Origin: Desulfobulbus oralis
GTDB taxonomy: Bacteria > Desulfobacterota > Desulfobulbia > Desulfobulbales > Desulfobulbaceae
Assembly (NCBI RefSeq): GCF_002952055.1
Contig: NZ_CP021255.1
Coordinates: 932,851 to 996,850 of the forward strand
DNA: 64,000 bases
Direction: 5' to 3'
Shown: piece by piece, positions 28,115 through 37,642 of the stretch
Position numbering within the stretch: the first letter of the stretch is position 1
How the letters are laid out: each line of letters begins with the position of its first letter
Position numbers and translations under genes: made by a program
Notes under the pieces: model-generated
What the model was told of the DNA's origin: nothing
What the model saw: the letters and a program-made list of their open reading frames with translations, nothing else
Databases searched by the model: none

Positions 28115-30985
28115 TCAGGCGGCAGTGGCCAGCGCCCTGTTGATGACCTTGAGCAGATCGTTGTCGTTGTAGGGCTTGGTGATATACTGGTTCACGCCGG
28201 CACTGTCGGCCAGAGCCCGGTGTTTTTCCAGGGAACGCGAGGTGATCATGATGACCGGCAGGTTTTTGGTTTCCTCTTTGTTCCGTATGTAGCTGGTCAG
28301 TTCGATGCCGTTCATGTTGGGCATCTCCAGATCGGTAAGGACTATATCCGGCTTGAGCGTGTCCAGCATGGAGACGGCCTCCATGCCGTCCTTGGCCGTG
28401 CCGGTGTCGAAGCCGGCGTCCGTCAGCAGCTCCTGCAGGGAGTTGCGCACGGTCAGGGCATCGTCGACCACGAGCACGCTTTTGCGGCCCTGCCGCTGGG
28501 CGGCCTGTTCGGCGCCGGCATCCTGCCGGACCGGGGCCTGGGTCTTTCTGACGGCGCCGGCCAGGAGCTGGGGCACATCGATGTCCACCGCCACGCTGCC
28601 GTCGCCCAGGATGGACAGACCGGCCACGCCGCGGGCATGGCGACCGAAGCGGCCGGGATAGACGACGAGCAGTTCCCGGGCATCGACGAGGCTGTCCACC
28701 AGAAGGGCACGGGTCTTGTCCGCCAGATGGACGATGATGACATCATAGTCGTTCAGAGGCTTCTCCGGATCCAGCGGCAGACCGACCAGATCCGCCATGA
28801 ACAGAGCGACCATGGCCTTTTCGCCCTGGCGGTAGAAGAGCTGGCCGCCCAGGCGGTCAAAGCTGCCGGCGCCCCGCGGCACCGCCTGCGACACGCTGAT
28901 GGAGGGCAGGGCATAGCGGTGCTCGCCAAGGCCGACGATGATGGAGTAGACGGTGGAGAGACTCGCGGCAAAATGCAGTTCAAAGGTGCAGCCTTCGCCA
29001 GGCCTGGAGAAGACCTGCATCGTCCCGTGCCTGTCGCTGACCCATTCATGCACCACATCGAGGCCAACGCCGCGCCCGGAAATTTCGGTGACTTCCGTGT
29101 TGGTCGAGAAGCCCGGCGCCAGGATGAGCCGGGCCAGTTCCTCTTCACTGATGTCCGTGTGCCTGGCCGGGATCAGGCCCTTTTCGACGCCCCGTTTGGC
29201 AATGGCGTCATAGTCGAGGCCCCGGCCGTCATCCGAGCAGCGCAGGGCGATCTGCTGGCCCTGCAGGGCAAAGGACAGGGTGATGTGGCCTGCCGGCGGC
29301 TTGCCGCAGGCAATGCGGTCCTCAGGCGATTCCAGCCCGTGGTCGACCGCGTTGCGCAGGAGGTGCAGGAGCGGTTCGGCCAGCTTGTTCAACACGTCGC
29401 TGTCGATCAGGGTGTCGCCGCCTTTGAGTTCGAGCACAGCCTCCTTGCCGGTGGCCTTGGCGGTGGTGCGCACATTGCGTTGCAGGCGGGTCTCCAGAAC
29501 GCCCACTTCGGTCATGCGGGTGCCGTTGACCAGATGCTGGAGGTCTCGGGAAAAAATCTGCTGGCGCGACTGGATGGCGGAAACCGAGGAGATCGTCCCC
29601 TCGAGCGCGTGGGTCAGCACGCGGAGGTCGCCCGTCTCTTCGGCCAGGGCATGGGTGGTGCTGTGCAACTCGCTGTACTGGTCCATTTCCAGCGGGTCGA
29701 ATTCCGTATCCTCCGCACGCCGGTTCCGGGCGCGCATCATGGTGAGCGCGCGAATGTCCACCAGGTTCTCCAGTTCCATCAGGCGGCGCTGGACGCGCAG
29801 ATTCTGGCGCACCAACTCTCTGGCCTGCAAGCCCAGCTTCTTCAGGCTGGCCTCCATGGCGGCGCTGGTCACCGAAACCTCGCCCGAGATCCGGAACAGT
29901 TCCTCGATGAGTTTGAGATTGACGCGCAGGGTGGCGGCGGTGCCCTGATCGACACCCCCGACCGCCTTGATGCCCGGGACCGGACTGGTCGATACGGCAG
30001 GGACCGGCATCTGTGCTCCGCCGCCTGCCGGAGCCCGGCGTACGAGCTGGCTCAGGTCGTCGCCGCGGTCAATCAGGTTGGCCAGATCCAGAATGCCCTG
30101 CAGCACGCTTTGTGCCTGCTGCGGATATTCGTCGCTGCCGTTGACGTAGTTGACCATCTGCTCCAGACAGTAGGCCCCGTCCAGCAGGATATCGCCCACC
30201 GTCTTGCCGACCTTGTTGTCCTCCTGGTGCAGTTCGAAGTATTCGAGAATGTCTTCCAGGTTGTGCCCCAGGGAGACCAGCCCCTTCAGGCCGATGATCG
30301 CGCCGGAGCCTTTCAGGGTATGGGCCACCCGCTTGGCAGCCGTCAGGTCGGAGCCGTCGCCCGAGCCAGCCACGATGCTGCGGATCAGCCTGATGAGATG
30401 GGCGGCCTGCCCGGGCGCCTCCTGCAGGAAGCCCTCGATAACCTTGGGATCCACATCCTCGGGCAACACCAGGGCCACATCCTCGGGATGCGCCAGCAGG
30501 GGCCGCAGGTTTTCCGCTCCGCCTGCGGCCGGCCCCTTGAGCTGGGCCGGCATCACGCCGAGCTGGTAGGTGACTTTGAGGGCCTGCTCCTCCTCCATCG
30601 GGCTGGGGGCGCGGCAGAGCATGTCCACCAGTCCGGCGGCGGCGGATGGATCCTCGGTGTGGCGCAGGTAGTAAACCATGCGATCCGGCCAATTGTGCAG
30701 AAATTCGACCGTCTCCTTCCGTTCCTCCGCCGTTTGGGAGGCCAGCAGCAGGGTATTGTCAAGAACATGGGTGCATACTGCCTGCAGGCCGGGAAATCCC
30801 GCCATTTCAGCGGCTTCGCCCATACGCTGTACCTGTCCGCTATACTGATCCATAGCGTCTATGAAGGCGTTGTCTTCGAAACCAAGCGTGGCAAGCTGTT
30901 CCAGACTTTCGTCCAGATGCGGCTTCATCAGTTCGATTTCTCCGGCCAGTGCCTCGATCAGGTCGTTCAGTTTCACGGTATGCAC
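28115..30985 (-). CDS. ChpA/CheA-type hybrid histidine kinase with CheW and receiver domains
   Basis: A 956-residue protein. An N-terminal helical region (1-170) is followed by an HPt domain with phospho-accepting H222 (KRVAHTLKGSG). The P3/P4 kinase core is at about 340-670: N box LLRNAVDHG at 542-550, G1 SDDGRGLD near 585, and G2 GRGVGLDVV at 637. A CheW-like domain spans about 670-810 and a receiver about 836-950, with the phospho-acceptor in LTDLEMPN (D885). This order matches ChpA of type IV pilus systems, with one HPt instead of many. Start GTG after GAGGGG. It is the central kinase of the locus. Confidence 0.9.
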   Translation of the reverse strand: MHTVKLNDLIEALAGEIELMKPHLDESLEQLATLGFEDNAFIDAMDQYSGQVQRMGEAAEMAGFPGLQAVCTHVLDNTLLLASQTAEERKETVEFLHNWPDRMVYYLRHTEDPSAAAGLVDMLCRAPSPMEEEQALKVTYQLGVMPAQLKGPAAGGAENLRPLLAHPEDVALVLPEDVDPKVIEGFLQEAPGQAAHLIRLIRSIVAGSGDGSDLTAAKRVAHTLKGSGAIIGLKGLVSLGHNLEDILEYFELHQEDNKVGKTVGDILLDGAYCLEQMVNYVNGSDEYPQQAQSVLQGILDLANLIDRGDDLSQLVRRAPAGGGAQMPVPAVSTSPVPGIKAVGGVDQGTAATLRVNLKLIEELFRISGEVSVTSAAMEASLKKLGLQARELVRQNLRVQRRLMELENLVDIRALTMMRARNRRAEDTEFDPLEMDQYSELHSTTHALAEETGDLRVLTHALEGTISSVSAIQSRQQIFSRDLQHLVNGTRMTEVGVLETRLQRNVRTTAKATGKEAVLELKGGDTLIDSDVLNKLAEPLLHLLRNAVDHGLESPEDRIACGKPPAGHITLSFALQGQQIALRCSDDGRGLDYDAIAKRGVEKGLIPARHTDISEEELARLILAPGFSTNTEVTEISGRGVGLDVVHEWVSDRHGTMQVFSRPGEGCTFELHFAASLSTVYSIIVGLGEHRYALPSISVSQAVPRGAGSFDRLGGQLFYRQGEKAMVALFMADLVGLPLDPEKPLNDYDVIIVHLADKTRALLVDSLVDARELLVVYPGRFGRHARGVAGLSILGDGSVAVDIDVPQLLAGAVRKTQAPVRQDAGAEQAAQRQGRKSVLVVDDALTVRNSLQELLTDAGFDTGTAKDGMEAVSMLDTLKPDIVLTDLEMPNMNGIELTSYIRNKEETKNLPVIMITSRSLEKHRALADSAGVNQYITKPYNDNDLLKVINRALATAA

Positions 30986-31011
30986 CCCCCTCTTGGGTTT
31001 GCGGCTCCAAC

Positions 31012-32817
31012 TCAGGCTGCCTGCGGCAGCTTGAAGACGCTGACGGAATCAACGAGCTGGCGGGCAGTGTCGAGCAGGGAGTCGGTCTCCCGGTTCTGCG
31101 CCTGAATCTGCTCGGCGGTGTTCTCGGTACTGCTACCAATCTTCTGGACAGCTTCCAGCAGCTGGGCGCTCATGGCCTTCTGCTGTTCGGAAGCGCCGGC
31201 AATGTGGCGAACCTGCTCGACGAGCTGGGCGGTAATTTCCTGCGTGCGCCGCATCTGCTCGCCAGCCTTCTGGGCCTGCTCGGAACCGGCGACAACCTGT
31301 TCGATGGTCTTGTTCACGGTGTTGATGGTTTCGTTTGTTTCCACCTGGATGTTGTTCACCAGGGTGGCGATCTGCTCGGTAGCGTTACGCGAGCTTTCCG
31401 CCAGCCGCTGCACCTCTTCGGCAACGACCGCGAAGCCGCGCCCGGCCTCACCGGCGACGGCGGCCTGCATGGAGGCGTTCAGGGCCAGGACGTGCGTGCG
31501 TTCGGCGATGGTGTTGATCAGATTGACGATGCCGCTGATTTCCTGGGAACGCTCGCCCAGGCGCTTGATGCGTTTTTCGGTTTCGGCAATGGTCTCGCGG
31601 ATGGATTCCATGTCGCGGACCGTGTCGGTAACGGTGCCCAGAGCGTTATGGGTAACCTCGGTGGCCTCACCGGCGGAAATGTTGCTCTGTTCGGCCAGGG
31701 CCGCCACCTGGTTCATGGTCTGGGTCGCTTCAAACAGCGATTCCATCATCTGGTTGACGTTTGTCCGTTCCTCTTCCGCGGTCCTGGTAACCTGCTCGGC
31801 TCTTGATTTCACGTTGCCGGACGCCTGGGCCACATGGCCGGCGATATCGGTGACGCCCATCAGCACGCGGGCGGTTTCCTCGGCCAGGGCGTTGATGGAG
31901 TCGGAAATCGTGCCGATAACATCTTCGGTCACAGGCGCTCTGACTGTTAAGTCTCTTTGCGAGAGCTGGTTCACTGCCTGCAGAATGTTGATGACCGAGT
32001 CGTTCAGCTGTTCGTTTTCACGCTCGGTTCTTTTCTTTTCGCTTTCCGTCCTTTCCAGGTCTCTTTTGGATTGGGCCAGCATCAGGAAGGAGACGAGGCC
32101 AATGAGGATCAGGGCGGCAAGGAAGAGGCTGATGAAGAGTGTCTGCGCCTGCCTCTGCGCGGATTCCGCGGCTTCGATTTCGCCCTTGGTACGCTCCTCC
32201 ATGTGGTGGAAGAAGTCTTCCAGCGGCAGCATGGTCTGCGCTTTGGCCTGCAGGTATTCAGTGCCGTTGAGCAGGCGGATGGCGAAATCGCGGTCCGGCT
32301 TGCCCAGGCGGCCAAAGGTGTTGGAAGCGTCCAGATAGCGGCCTTTGACCGCATAGATGGCCTGATTCTCCAGGCGCACCAGATCGCGGGCGCTGCTTTC
32401 CACCTGTTCCAGAGCAGCGAACTCTTCCTTACTGAAACCGGCTTCACGCATCAGGTCCAGGAGCGATTTGGTCACGCCCGAACCTTCGCGGGCGGGTTGG
32501 CCGCCCGAGACCAGATCCCAGTAGACGTGATGATAGTGGAGCGGCCGCTCCAGCTTGCCGTTCCGGATATCGATGACCGCGTTGTAATCGCGTTCGAACT
32601 TGGCGTCGCCGGTAACGGCGTAGTTCATGGCCAGTCGGGTCTGGTCGTCGATGCTCTGCCACAACTCGGAGGCCAGCCGGTAGGACTGAATCTGGCTGGC
32701 CTGGGCTTTGGTCAGTTGAGCAGACGCGTTACGCAGCCGGTTGAACTGGAAGGCCAACAAGCCCAGAACCACGACAAGGGCAATGGTGAATAGAGTGATG
32801 TATCGTTTTAAATTCAT
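31012..32817 (-). CDS. PilJ-like methyl-accepting chemoreceptor
   Basis: A 601-residue receptor. TM1 lies at about residues 7-26 and TM2 at about 227-250, enclosing a helical periplasmic domain of about 200 residues. The signalling tip reads [15 protein letters not shown] and [17 protein letters not shown], the variant seen in PilJ rather than in standard chemoreceptors. It should signal to the ChpA-like kinase encoded 26 bases downstream. Directly upstream on the same strand lie five binding-protein genes, the nearest 36 bases away, which may supply its ligands. No CheR or CheB gene is in the locus. Confidence 0.88.
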   Translation of the reverse strand: MNLKRYITLFTIALVVVLGLLAFQFNRLRNASAQLTKAQASQIQSYRLASELWQSIDDQTRLAMNYAVTGDAKFERDYNAVIDIRNGKLERPLHYHHVYWDLVSGGQPAREGSGVTKSLLDLMREAGFSKEEFAALEQVESSARDLVRLENQAIYAVKGRYLDASNTFGRLGKPDRDFAIRLLNGTEYLQAKAQTMLPLEDFFHHMEERTKGEIEAAESAQRQAQTLFISLFLAALILIGLVSFLMLAQSKRDLERTESEKKRTERENEQLNDSVINILQAVNQLSQRDLTVRAPVTEDVIGTISDSINALAEETARVLMGVTDIAGHVAQASGNVKSRAEQVTRTAEEERTNVNQMMESLFEATQTMNQVAALAEQSNISAGEATEVTHNALGTVTDTVRDMESIRETIAETEKRIKRLGERSQEISGIVNLINTIAERTHVLALNASMQAAVAGEAGRGFAVVAEEVQRLAESSRNATEQIATLVNNIQVETNETINTVNKTIEQVVAGSEQAQKAGEQMRRTQEITAQLVEQVRHIAGASEQQKAMSAQLLEAVQKIGSSTENTAEQIQAQNRETDSLLDTARQLVDSVSVFKLPQAA

Positions 32818-32853
32818 GAGAGTCTCTCCTTGTTGGGCTTTTCAGCCGCTGTT

Positions 32854-33624
32854 TTATTTGTAATCCTTTTTGGCGGCGCCAAACCATTTCTTCGTGATGC
32901 GGTCCAGGGTGCCATCGGCTTTGATTGCCGCAAGTGCCTTGTCGAACTGGGCCAGCAGTTCGGCATCTGTTTTGCGCAGGCCGAAGGCTATCTCGTTTTC
33001 ACCAAAGTTTTCAGCCAGAATATGGAATACCCCAGGCGAGTTGGCGACATAATAGGAAGCCGGCAGGGAATCCTGCACCGAGGCATCGGCAGAACCGTCA
33101 AGCAGCGCCTTCAGGCAGCCGTCCGCCCCGGGAAGCTGCTCTAATTTAGCGATGCCCTTGCCGGATGCGTCTTTGAATTTTTCGACTGCCGGCACGGAAA
33201 AAGTGCCCGCTTCCATGCAGACCGTTTTGCCTGCCAGATCGCTTTTGGAGCGGATGGAAGAATCCGCGGCCACCACGATCGCCTGGGCATTTTTTATGAA
33301 AGGCATGGTGAACGCGTAAATTTTTCGCCGCTCGGGCGTGACATTCAGGCCGGAGGCGAGCAGATCGACGCTGCGACTGTCGAGCAGCTCGTCTTTTCTG
33401 CTCCAATCAATGACCTGAAGTTCTATGGTTTTGTTGATTCTTTTGCCTATTTCCTGCAGGAGATCCACTTCATAACCGACGAGCTTGCCCTGGTCGTTGC
33501 GAATGCACATGGGGGCGAACACGTCCGTCACGCCGACTTTAAGCGCAGTCTCCTGCGCTTCTGATGAAAGTGGCAGCAGTAAACTGAGACAAATGAATGC
33601 GCTGAAAAAGAATAATTGTTTCAT
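32854..33624 (-). CDS. Periplasmic amino-acid-binding protein, array member 1 (family 3 SBP)
   Basis: A 256-residue exported protein with a signal peptide (cleavage after SSEA near residue 23). The two-lobed family 3 fold shows LVGYEVDLLQEIGKRI, SGLNVTPERRKIYAF (Arg for the ligand carboxylate) and SVQDSLPASYY (Asp for the amino group). Two cysteines (GKTVCMEAG and DGCLKALL) probably form a disulfide, as in all array members. GGGGAGG precedes the start. It lies closest to the receptor gene. A 195-bp gap upstream with TATAAA on the minus strand might hold its own promoter. Confidence 0.85.
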   Translation of the reverse strand: MKQLFFFSAFICLSLLLPLSSEAQETALKVGVTDVFAPMCIRNDQGKLVGYEVDLLQEIGKRINKTIELQVIDWSRKDELLDSRSVDLLASGLNVTPERRKIYAFTMPFIKNAQAIVVAADSSIRSKSDLAGKTVCMEAGTFSVPAVEKFKDASGKGIAKLEQLPGADGCLKALLDGSADASVQDSLPASYYVANSPGVFHILAENFGENEIAFGLRKTDAELLAQFDKALAAIKADGTLDRITKKWFGAAKKDYK

Positions 33625-33819
33625 TGTAAACCTCCCCAGGAGAAAAATGAACGTAACAACCCGTTGAAAGGCTGATATCACGTTGTACATTCCACAGATG
33701 CAGAGCATACGGTTAAAGCCATAGATTTATAATTTGTTGTATGCAGCCAGAATAGTTTTCTACAGGCTGGTTAAAAACATCGTGGTGGTGCAACGCCGCT
33801 GCCCCGTTCACACCTGAGC

Positions 33820-34584
33820 CTAGTTTATGTCGCCCAGCCAGCGCTCACGAAGTCTTTTCATGGTGCCGTCAGCCTCCATGGCTTTAAGCGCGTCGTTGAA
33901 TGTGCCGAGCAGGGCTCTGTCTTCAAGACGCAGGGCAAAGGCAGTTTGGCGTTTGCTCAGAGCTCCGGGCACGATACGAAACTGTCCGGGGTTGTGTTTG
34001 ATATAATATTCACAGGTCACCCCATCCATCACGGCACTGTCCGTCTCGCCCGCCGTCAGCTGTATCAGGCAGCCTTCCATGGTGGGCGCTGTCTGAACTT
34101 TGGCTGTCTGGCCGCTGGCGCTCCGGAAGTCCTGCACCAGTTCGCCAGCTGAAGCGCCTTCCATGACACAAACCGTTTTACCGCCCAGGTCGTCCCGCGC
34201 TTTGATGGGCGAGGCAGTGTTCACGATAAGCATTTGAGTATACTTCTGAACCACCGGGTCGGTAAAGGCATAGATCTTTTTGCGTTCTTCCGTGATACTG
34301 AGACCGGAAGCGATGACGTCGATCTGCTTGCCGTTCAGCTCTTCTGTTTTCTGATCCCAGTTGATGACCTTGAATTGCATGGTTTTGCCGATTCGCCTGC
34401 CGACTTCCTGTAAAACATCCACGTCATAACCGACAAATTTCGTGTCGGCATCGCGAAAGACCATGGGCGGATTGTCGGCAAGTACCCCCACCATCAGGGT
34501 TTCCTCGGCATGCCCGCTCCCTGCCCACAGGATCGTAAGCAATGCGGGAACGACGGATAGTTTTCTCCAGAAAAAACCTTTCAT
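33820..34584 (-). CDS. Periplasmic amino-acid-binding protein, array member 2
   Basis: A 254-residue family 3 binding protein. The signal peptide ends at GSGHA. Ligand-site residues lie in SGLSITEERKKIYAFTD and SAVMDGVTCEYYIKHNPG, and the paired cysteines in GKTVCVMEG and EGCLIQL. It is most similar in sequence to member 5 (both share VMDGVTC and a YDVDVLQE segment), which suggests duplication. GGGGGA lies before the start. The ligand is not predictable beyond an amino acid or similar polar compound. Confidence 0.85.
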   Translation of the reverse strand: MKGFFWRKLSVVPALLTILWAGSGHAEETLMVGVLADNPPMVFRDADTKFVGYDVDVLQEVGRRIGKTMQFKVINWDQKTEELNGKQIDVIASGLSITEERKKIYAFTDPVVQKYTQMLIVNTASPIKARDDLGGKTVCVMEGASAGELVQDFRSASGQTAKVQTAPTMEGCLIQLTAGETDSAVMDGVTCEYYIKHNPGQFRIVPGALSKRQTAFALRLEDRALLGTFNDALKAMEADGTMKRLRERWLGDIN

Positions 34585-34638
34585 TGCATCCCCCGATAGA
34601 TTTGTTGTCTCCCCATCCGTCCCGGCGTGTTGCCGTTT

Positions 34639-35406
34639 CTATTTGCCTTTGCCAAGCCAGCGTTCACGAATGGCCTGCATTGTGCCGTCGGCTTTGATTG
34701 CCGCAAGCGCCCTGTTGAATTCCTCTGCCAGCGTGGCATCGGATATGCGCATGCCATACGCATATTCATCCTTGCCAATATCCTCGGGCAGAATGCGAAA
34801 GGCACCCGGGTTGTGGTTGGAGTAATAGATGCCGGGCACTCCGTCCAGAACGCTCGCATCCACCTCGCCGGCGAGCAGCTTGACGAGGCATTGTTCATTG
34901 CCGTCAGCCGTTTCCACCTGAATTTTTTGCCCGGGCAGTTTGCGAATTTCGTCGATAATATAGGCTCCAGTCAGCGCGCATACCGTTTTTCCCTCTAAAT
35001 CCTTCTTGTTTTGAATTGGGGAAGCGGCCGCTACAATGATTGCCTGAAAATTCTGCATGACCGGCTGGGTATAACGGAGGATTTTTTTACGTTCTTCGGT
35101 AATACTCAACTGGGAGGCAATCACATCAATGCTTTTGTTCGCCAGTTCCTGTTCTTTTTGATCCCAGGAAATGACCTTGAATTCGATTTTTTTGTTAATG
35201 CGCCTGCCGATCTCATGCAAAAGATCCACATCGTAACCAATCAGCTCCGCGCCCCGATCGCGAAAGACCATGGGCGGAATATCGTCGCTCACGCCAACAA
35301 CCAGTGTGTCTGCGGCAGTTGCTGTCTGAGCTCCTGGCCCGAACAGCAGCAAAGAGGCAAACAGGACCATACCCATTTTAAAGGAAAAGAAATTTTTCAT
35401 ATCCAT
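34639..35406 (-). CDS. Periplasmic amino-acid-binding protein, array member 3
   Basis: A 255-residue family 3 binding protein with a signal peptide (cleavage near TATAADT). IGYDVDLLHEIGRRINKK, SQLSITEERKKILRYTQ and SVLDGVPGIYYSNHNPG mark the ligand cleft; the cysteine pair is in GKTVCALTG and EQCLVKLLAG. The start could be either of two methionines two codons apart (35406 or 35400). It is 54 bases upstream of member 2 in the same direction. Confidence 0.85.
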   Translation of the reverse strand: MDMKNFFSFKMGMVLFASLLLFGPGAQTATAADTLVVGVSDDIPPMVFRDRGAELIGYDVDLLHEIGRRINKKIEFKVISWDQKEQELANKSIDVIASQLSITEERKKILRYTQPVMQNFQAIIVAAASPIQNKKDLEGKTVCALTGAYIIDEIRKLPGQKIQVETADGNEQCLVKLLAGEVDASVLDGVPGIYYSNHNPGAFRILPEDIGKDEYAYGMRISDATLAEEFNRALAAIKADGTMQAIRERWLGKGK

Positions 35407-35486
35407 CTTATGGCAATCCTGATAGAGTAGTAAAAATACTGATATTTGTTGGTGATGCAGTTTCAGGCTTTAAGCTGATCAAATGC

Positions 35487-36269
35487 TTATTTGACGCTGC
35501 CAAACCAACGCTCGTGAATGCTTTTCATTGTGCCATCCAACTGCATGGCACGAATTGTCTCGTTCAACTGTGTAAGCAGGGCCCTGTCACTGAGACGCAG
35601 GCCGTAGGCAAGATCGTCCTCGCCAAAGTGATCTGCCAGAATGCGGAATTGCCCAGGATTTTGATTTGAATAGTAGGTCAGTGGCGTCAAATCCAGCACT
35701 GCGGCTTCCACCTCTTCTGATATAAGAGAGATCAGGCAATCATGCAAAGAAGAAAAACTGAATTTTATTGTTGATCCTGATTTTACATTAAATCGTTCAA
35801 CAATAGGTATGGAGTTACTGTCTTGAAGAAGACAAACTTTTTTCCCGATAATATCATTTTTTGTATGTATTGGAGATGTTGCATTAACTATAATGGCCTG
35901 GGCGTTTTGAATTAATGGCTCGGTGTAGGCAATGACTTTTTTTCTCTCCTCAGTAATACTGAGATTTGAGGCTATGAGATCAATATTCTTGCTGTTGAGT
36001 TCCTCGATTTTTTTATCCCACTCAATAACCTTGAACACTATGGGTCTGGAGAGACGTTTCCCTATTTCCTGCAGGAGATCCACGTCGAAACCGACCAGTT
36101 TCGATTCGTTGTCTCTAAAGCATATGGGTGGCACATCATCCGAGATGCCAACTGTTAGCGTGTCCTCCGCTTGTGCAGTGCCAGGACCTGTTCCGTCTGC
36201 CAGGATGCCCAAAAGACATGCGCCGGCAATGAGCATTTTGGAAAAACAAGATGGTTTCATACGCGCCAT
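35487..36269 (-). CDS. Periplasmic amino-acid-binding protein, array member 4
   Basis: About 260 residues, signal peptide ending AQA before EDTL. The cleft motifs are SNLSITEERKKVIAYTE and AVLDLTPLTYYSNQNPG; the cysteine pair is GKKVCLLQD and HDCLISLIS. It is the most divergent and most AT-rich member of the array, with several long A/T stretches, which hints at a separate history or relaxed composition. The start at 36269 is favoured over 36260 and over an upstream methionine, but no good ribosome site is visible. Confidence 0.82.
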   Translation of the reverse strand: MARMKPSCFSKMLIAGACLLGILADGTGPGTAQAEDTLTVGISDDVPPICFRDNESKLVGFDVDLLQEIGKRLSRPIVFKVIEWDKKIEELNSKNIDLIASNLSITEERKKVIAYTEPLIQNAQAIIVNATSPIHTKNDIIGKKVCLLQDSNSIPIVERFNVKSGSTIKFSFSSLHDCLISLISEEVEAAVLDLTPLTYYSNQNPGQFRILADHFGEDDLAYGLRLSDRALLTQLNETIRAMQLDGTMKSIHERWFGSVK

Positions 36270-36306
36270 GTTGCAAAAAGAATGGGGGATTGATTTAGTC
36301 TGTATT

Positions 36307-37071
36307 TTACTCGTGACTGCCAAACCAGCGTTCGCCAAGGGTTTTCATGGTGCCGTCCGCCTCCATGTCCGCAATGGCTCTGTCAAATTCAGCCGCCAGC
36401 TGGGTTTCGTTTTTCCGCAGTCCAAAGGCGGTTTGGCCAACAGACAGCTCGCCTGACAGAATGCGGAACTGTCCGGGATTGTGTCTTACATAGTAGGCGC
36501 AGGTCACACCGTCCATCACCGCGCTTTCCACTTCACCGGAGGCCACCTGCACCAGACAAGCCTCCAGGGTCGGCGCCTGACTCTGCTTCGCTACCGGGCC
36601 CCCTGGCCCCCGGAACCCGGCCACTGTTGCGTTTGAGGAGGAACCCGCCATTGTACAGACGGTCCTGCCGCTCAGATCATTGGTGGTCTTCATGGGAGAG
36701 CTGTCAGCCACAATGGCCGTTTCCGTGAACTTTTTCACCACAGGGGCGGTCAGGGCATACAGCCCTTTGCGTTCTTCGGTAACCATGAGGGCAGCGGCGA
36801 TAACATCAATTTTCCCCGAGTTGAGGTACTCTGTCTTTTCATCCCAGGGGATCACCATGAACTGCATGCTTTTGCCGATTCTCCGGCCAATTTCCTGCAG
36901 CACGTCCACGTCATAGCCAACGATCTCCGCCTCGGCGTTGCGAAATACCATGGGTGGAGAATCGTCAAGCACGCCGACTTTCAAGGTGCCCTCGGCCATG
37001 GCACTGCCGGTCCACAGGCCCAGCAGCAGTGCCGGGACGACGAAAAAGACATGATGGAACAGTCTGTTCAT
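36307..37071 (-). CDS. Periplasmic amino-acid-binding protein, array member 5
   Basis: A 254-residue family 3 binding protein with a signal peptide ending SAMA. The cleft shows AALMVTEERKGLYALTA and SAVMDGVTCAYYVRHNPG; the cysteine pair is GRTVCTMAG and EACLVQVAS. GAGGGC precedes the start. It is the nearest paralogue of member 2 in the array by eye. Immediately upstream, on the same strand, lie the remains of a sixth copy. Confidence 0.85.
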   Translation of the reverse strand: MNRLFHHVFFVVPALLLGLWTGSAMAEGTLKVGVLDDSPPMVFRNAEAEIVGYDVDVLQEIGRRIGKSMQFMVIPWDEKTEYLNSGKIDVIAAALMVTEERKGLYALTAPVVKKFTETAIVADSSPMKTTNDLSGRTVCTMAGSSSNATVAGFRGPGGPVAKQSQAPTLEACLVQVASGEVESAVMDGVTCAYYVRHNPGQFRILSGELSVGQTAFGLRKNETQLAAEFDRAIADMEADGTMKTLGERWFGSHE

Positions 37072-37084
37072 TGCATTTGCCCTC

Positions 37085-37490
37085 TATGATACAATGGTGT
37101 TTAACAGTATCTTGCTGCATTGAACGCGCGATTTTTCTCTTGGTTCTGGCCACCCCAAGCAGCGTACACGGGTGGGCTGCATTGTGCCAGCGCACTGCAG
37201 CCCCTCAAGGCTTTGATTGATGCGCTGAACCGCTGCCCTGTCTTTCAGACGCAGACAGAACGCTCCTGCTTCACTTTTCGAAAATGATCCGGGAGTATGC
37301 GCGACCATTGCTAATGATTACGTGGACAACAAGCTGCAATCAGGCAGTCCGCTGCCGCCTTGCCGGCCATCAGTTCCCGTAAACATGCATCAATTGAGCT
37401 GCTGGTACTGATTTACCTCCTTACTGCTTCTCCTTGTTTCTGAAGACTAGGGACGGATAGGTATCCTGTATTTCCATGGCCAAGCCTGTC
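37085..37490 (-). pseudogene. Decayed sixth amino-acid-binding protein gene
   Basis: Pieces of the same family are legible in several frames on the minus strand. TYPSLVFRNKE (about 37440-37490) matches the N-terminal PPMVFRN segment. SIDACLRELMAGK (about 37370-37410) matches the second-cysteine region. HTPGSFSK ... AFCLRLKDRAAVQRINQ ... AGTMQ (37100-37310) matches the C-terminal lobe. Stops, frameshifts and a missing middle show it is dead. The hydrophobic RLVLLLLAPIL just upstream may be the old signal peptide. Confidence 0.8.
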
Positions 37491-37642
37491 GCTACTCTTT
37501 TCTTTGTAAAATGGGAGCCAACAGGAGCAGAACAAGACGCAGCGAATAATAAGGGTGCTTGTCATCACTATCCTGAATCATCGGTTGATGCACAGGTTGG
37601 CCACAGGGTGCACTCTTGCGCATCAACCGCTTCCCCTATGCT

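Noticed and set aside
28088-31105. A 1005-codon plus-strand open frame opposite the ChpA-like kinase.
   Set aside because: It is antisense to a protein with complete kinase, CheW and receiver motifs; the plus-strand translation matches nothing I know.
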